Shown here one piece after another: positions 63,443-64,000 of a stretch of 64,000 nt of DNA. Positions within the stretch are counted from its first letter, which is position 1, and each line of letters opens with the position of its first letter. The notes beneath the pieces are model-generated. The model was not told the DNA's origin and searched no databases. It saw only the letters and a program-made list of their open reading frames with translations. This DNA comes from Agelas oroides (lineage: Eukaryota; Porifera; Demospongiae; Agelasida; Agelasidae), in NCBI GenBank assembly GCA_949130485.1, contig OX422187.1, forward strand, positions 11,489,398 through 11,553,397, read 5' to 3'. Made by a program: the position numbers and the translations under genes.

Positions 63443-64000
63443 GTGAGTCTGTGTAGGTGTTGTCAGTACTGCATGAGTTGTACGGGCGAGAAGTGTTGAT
63501 GTGACATGTGACATGGTAGTTCACATCACGACCTCACTTCTGTGATGTGTAGTGGGAGTATGGAGACTGGTTAATTGTCCAAGTGCGGAATGCTGTGAGG
63601 TATATTGTCGTGGTTTTGCTTGCATTCAACTGTTTACTCAAGTTTATGGTGATGAGGGGGAAACATTGTCCTGCAGAGCACACATTCATTTCCTTCCTGA
63701 TTACAACTGGTCATTTGTCCTCCTACCACACGCACACACACACACCTCACCTCCCCCCACCACACACACACACCACACTTCCTCTCCTCCCACCATACAC
63801 ACCACACCTCCCCTCCCTCCCACCACACACACATACCACACCTCCCCTCCCTCCCACCACATGCACACACATACCACACCTCCCCTCCCTCCCACCACAT
63901 GCACATACCACACCTCCCCTCCCTCCCACCACATGCACACACATACCACACCTCCCCTCCCTCCCACCACATGCACACACATACCACACCTCCCCTCCCC
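63443..64000 (+). other. Edge of FRY intron with minisatellite
   Basis: No further FRY exon could be supported. From 63720 to the end, units of about 39 bases of the type CACCTCCCCTCCCTCCCACC + CACATGCACACACATACCA repeat and run off the window. Confidence 0.75.

Noticed and set aside
63554-63599. Further FRY exon between TGTGTAG and GTATAT
   Set aside because: In the phase demanded by the previous exon it meets a stop after seven codons.

Overview
The window is nuclear DNA of an early-branching animal. Genes are split by short GT-AG introns, four secreted EMI/FAS1 genes stand in tandem, and clear orthologues of AIFM1, CREBBP/EP300, AMDHD2, KRR1, BRCA2, a cyclin I-type cyclin and FRY follow. 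The EMI domain and the cyclin I type point to Metazoa; a sponge is my best guess, but nothing in the sequence names the species.

Layout. 0.6-14.5 kb: a tandem cluster of EMI and fasciclin (FAS1) extracellular-matrix genes in the style of periostin/TGFBI, all on +. One has lost its FAS1 modules and one has no visible first exons. 14.7-20.3 kb: AIFM1, 16 exons, +. 21.3-34.0 kb: CREBBP/EP300, 24 exons, -, convergent with AIFM1. 34.8-38.6 kb: AMDHD2, +, divergent from CREBBP/EP300. 38.8-41.9 kb: KRR1, +, 239 bp after AMDHD2. 42.3-57.0 kb: BRCA2, +, with one 8.2-kb exon and about 19 BRC-like motifs. 57.1-59.0 kb: a minisatellite split by a MITE. 59.0-61.2 kb: cyclin I-like gene, -. 61.5 kb to the edge: 5' end of FRY, +, head to head with the cyclin gene.

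Apart from the EMI/FAS1 cluster the genes do unrelated jobs: mitochondrial redox, chromatin acetylation, amino-sugar catabolism, ribosome biogenesis, homologous recombination, cell cycle and cell morphogenesis. I see no pathway linking them.

The repeat landscape is the striking part. There are many minisatellites with 21 to 49-bp units; a family of tiny inverted-repeat elements with TAGCCTCG/CGAGGCTA ends and 9-bp target duplications; several tRNA-derived SINEs; and long pyrimidine arrays that sit against 3' splice sites and always follow the sense strand of the host gene. Three tandem duplications include a 5' splice site, and one of them grew to 17 copies.

Exon limits were set by hand from splice consensus, reading phase and remembered family sequences. 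Summed exon lengths are divisible by three for every complete gene model.
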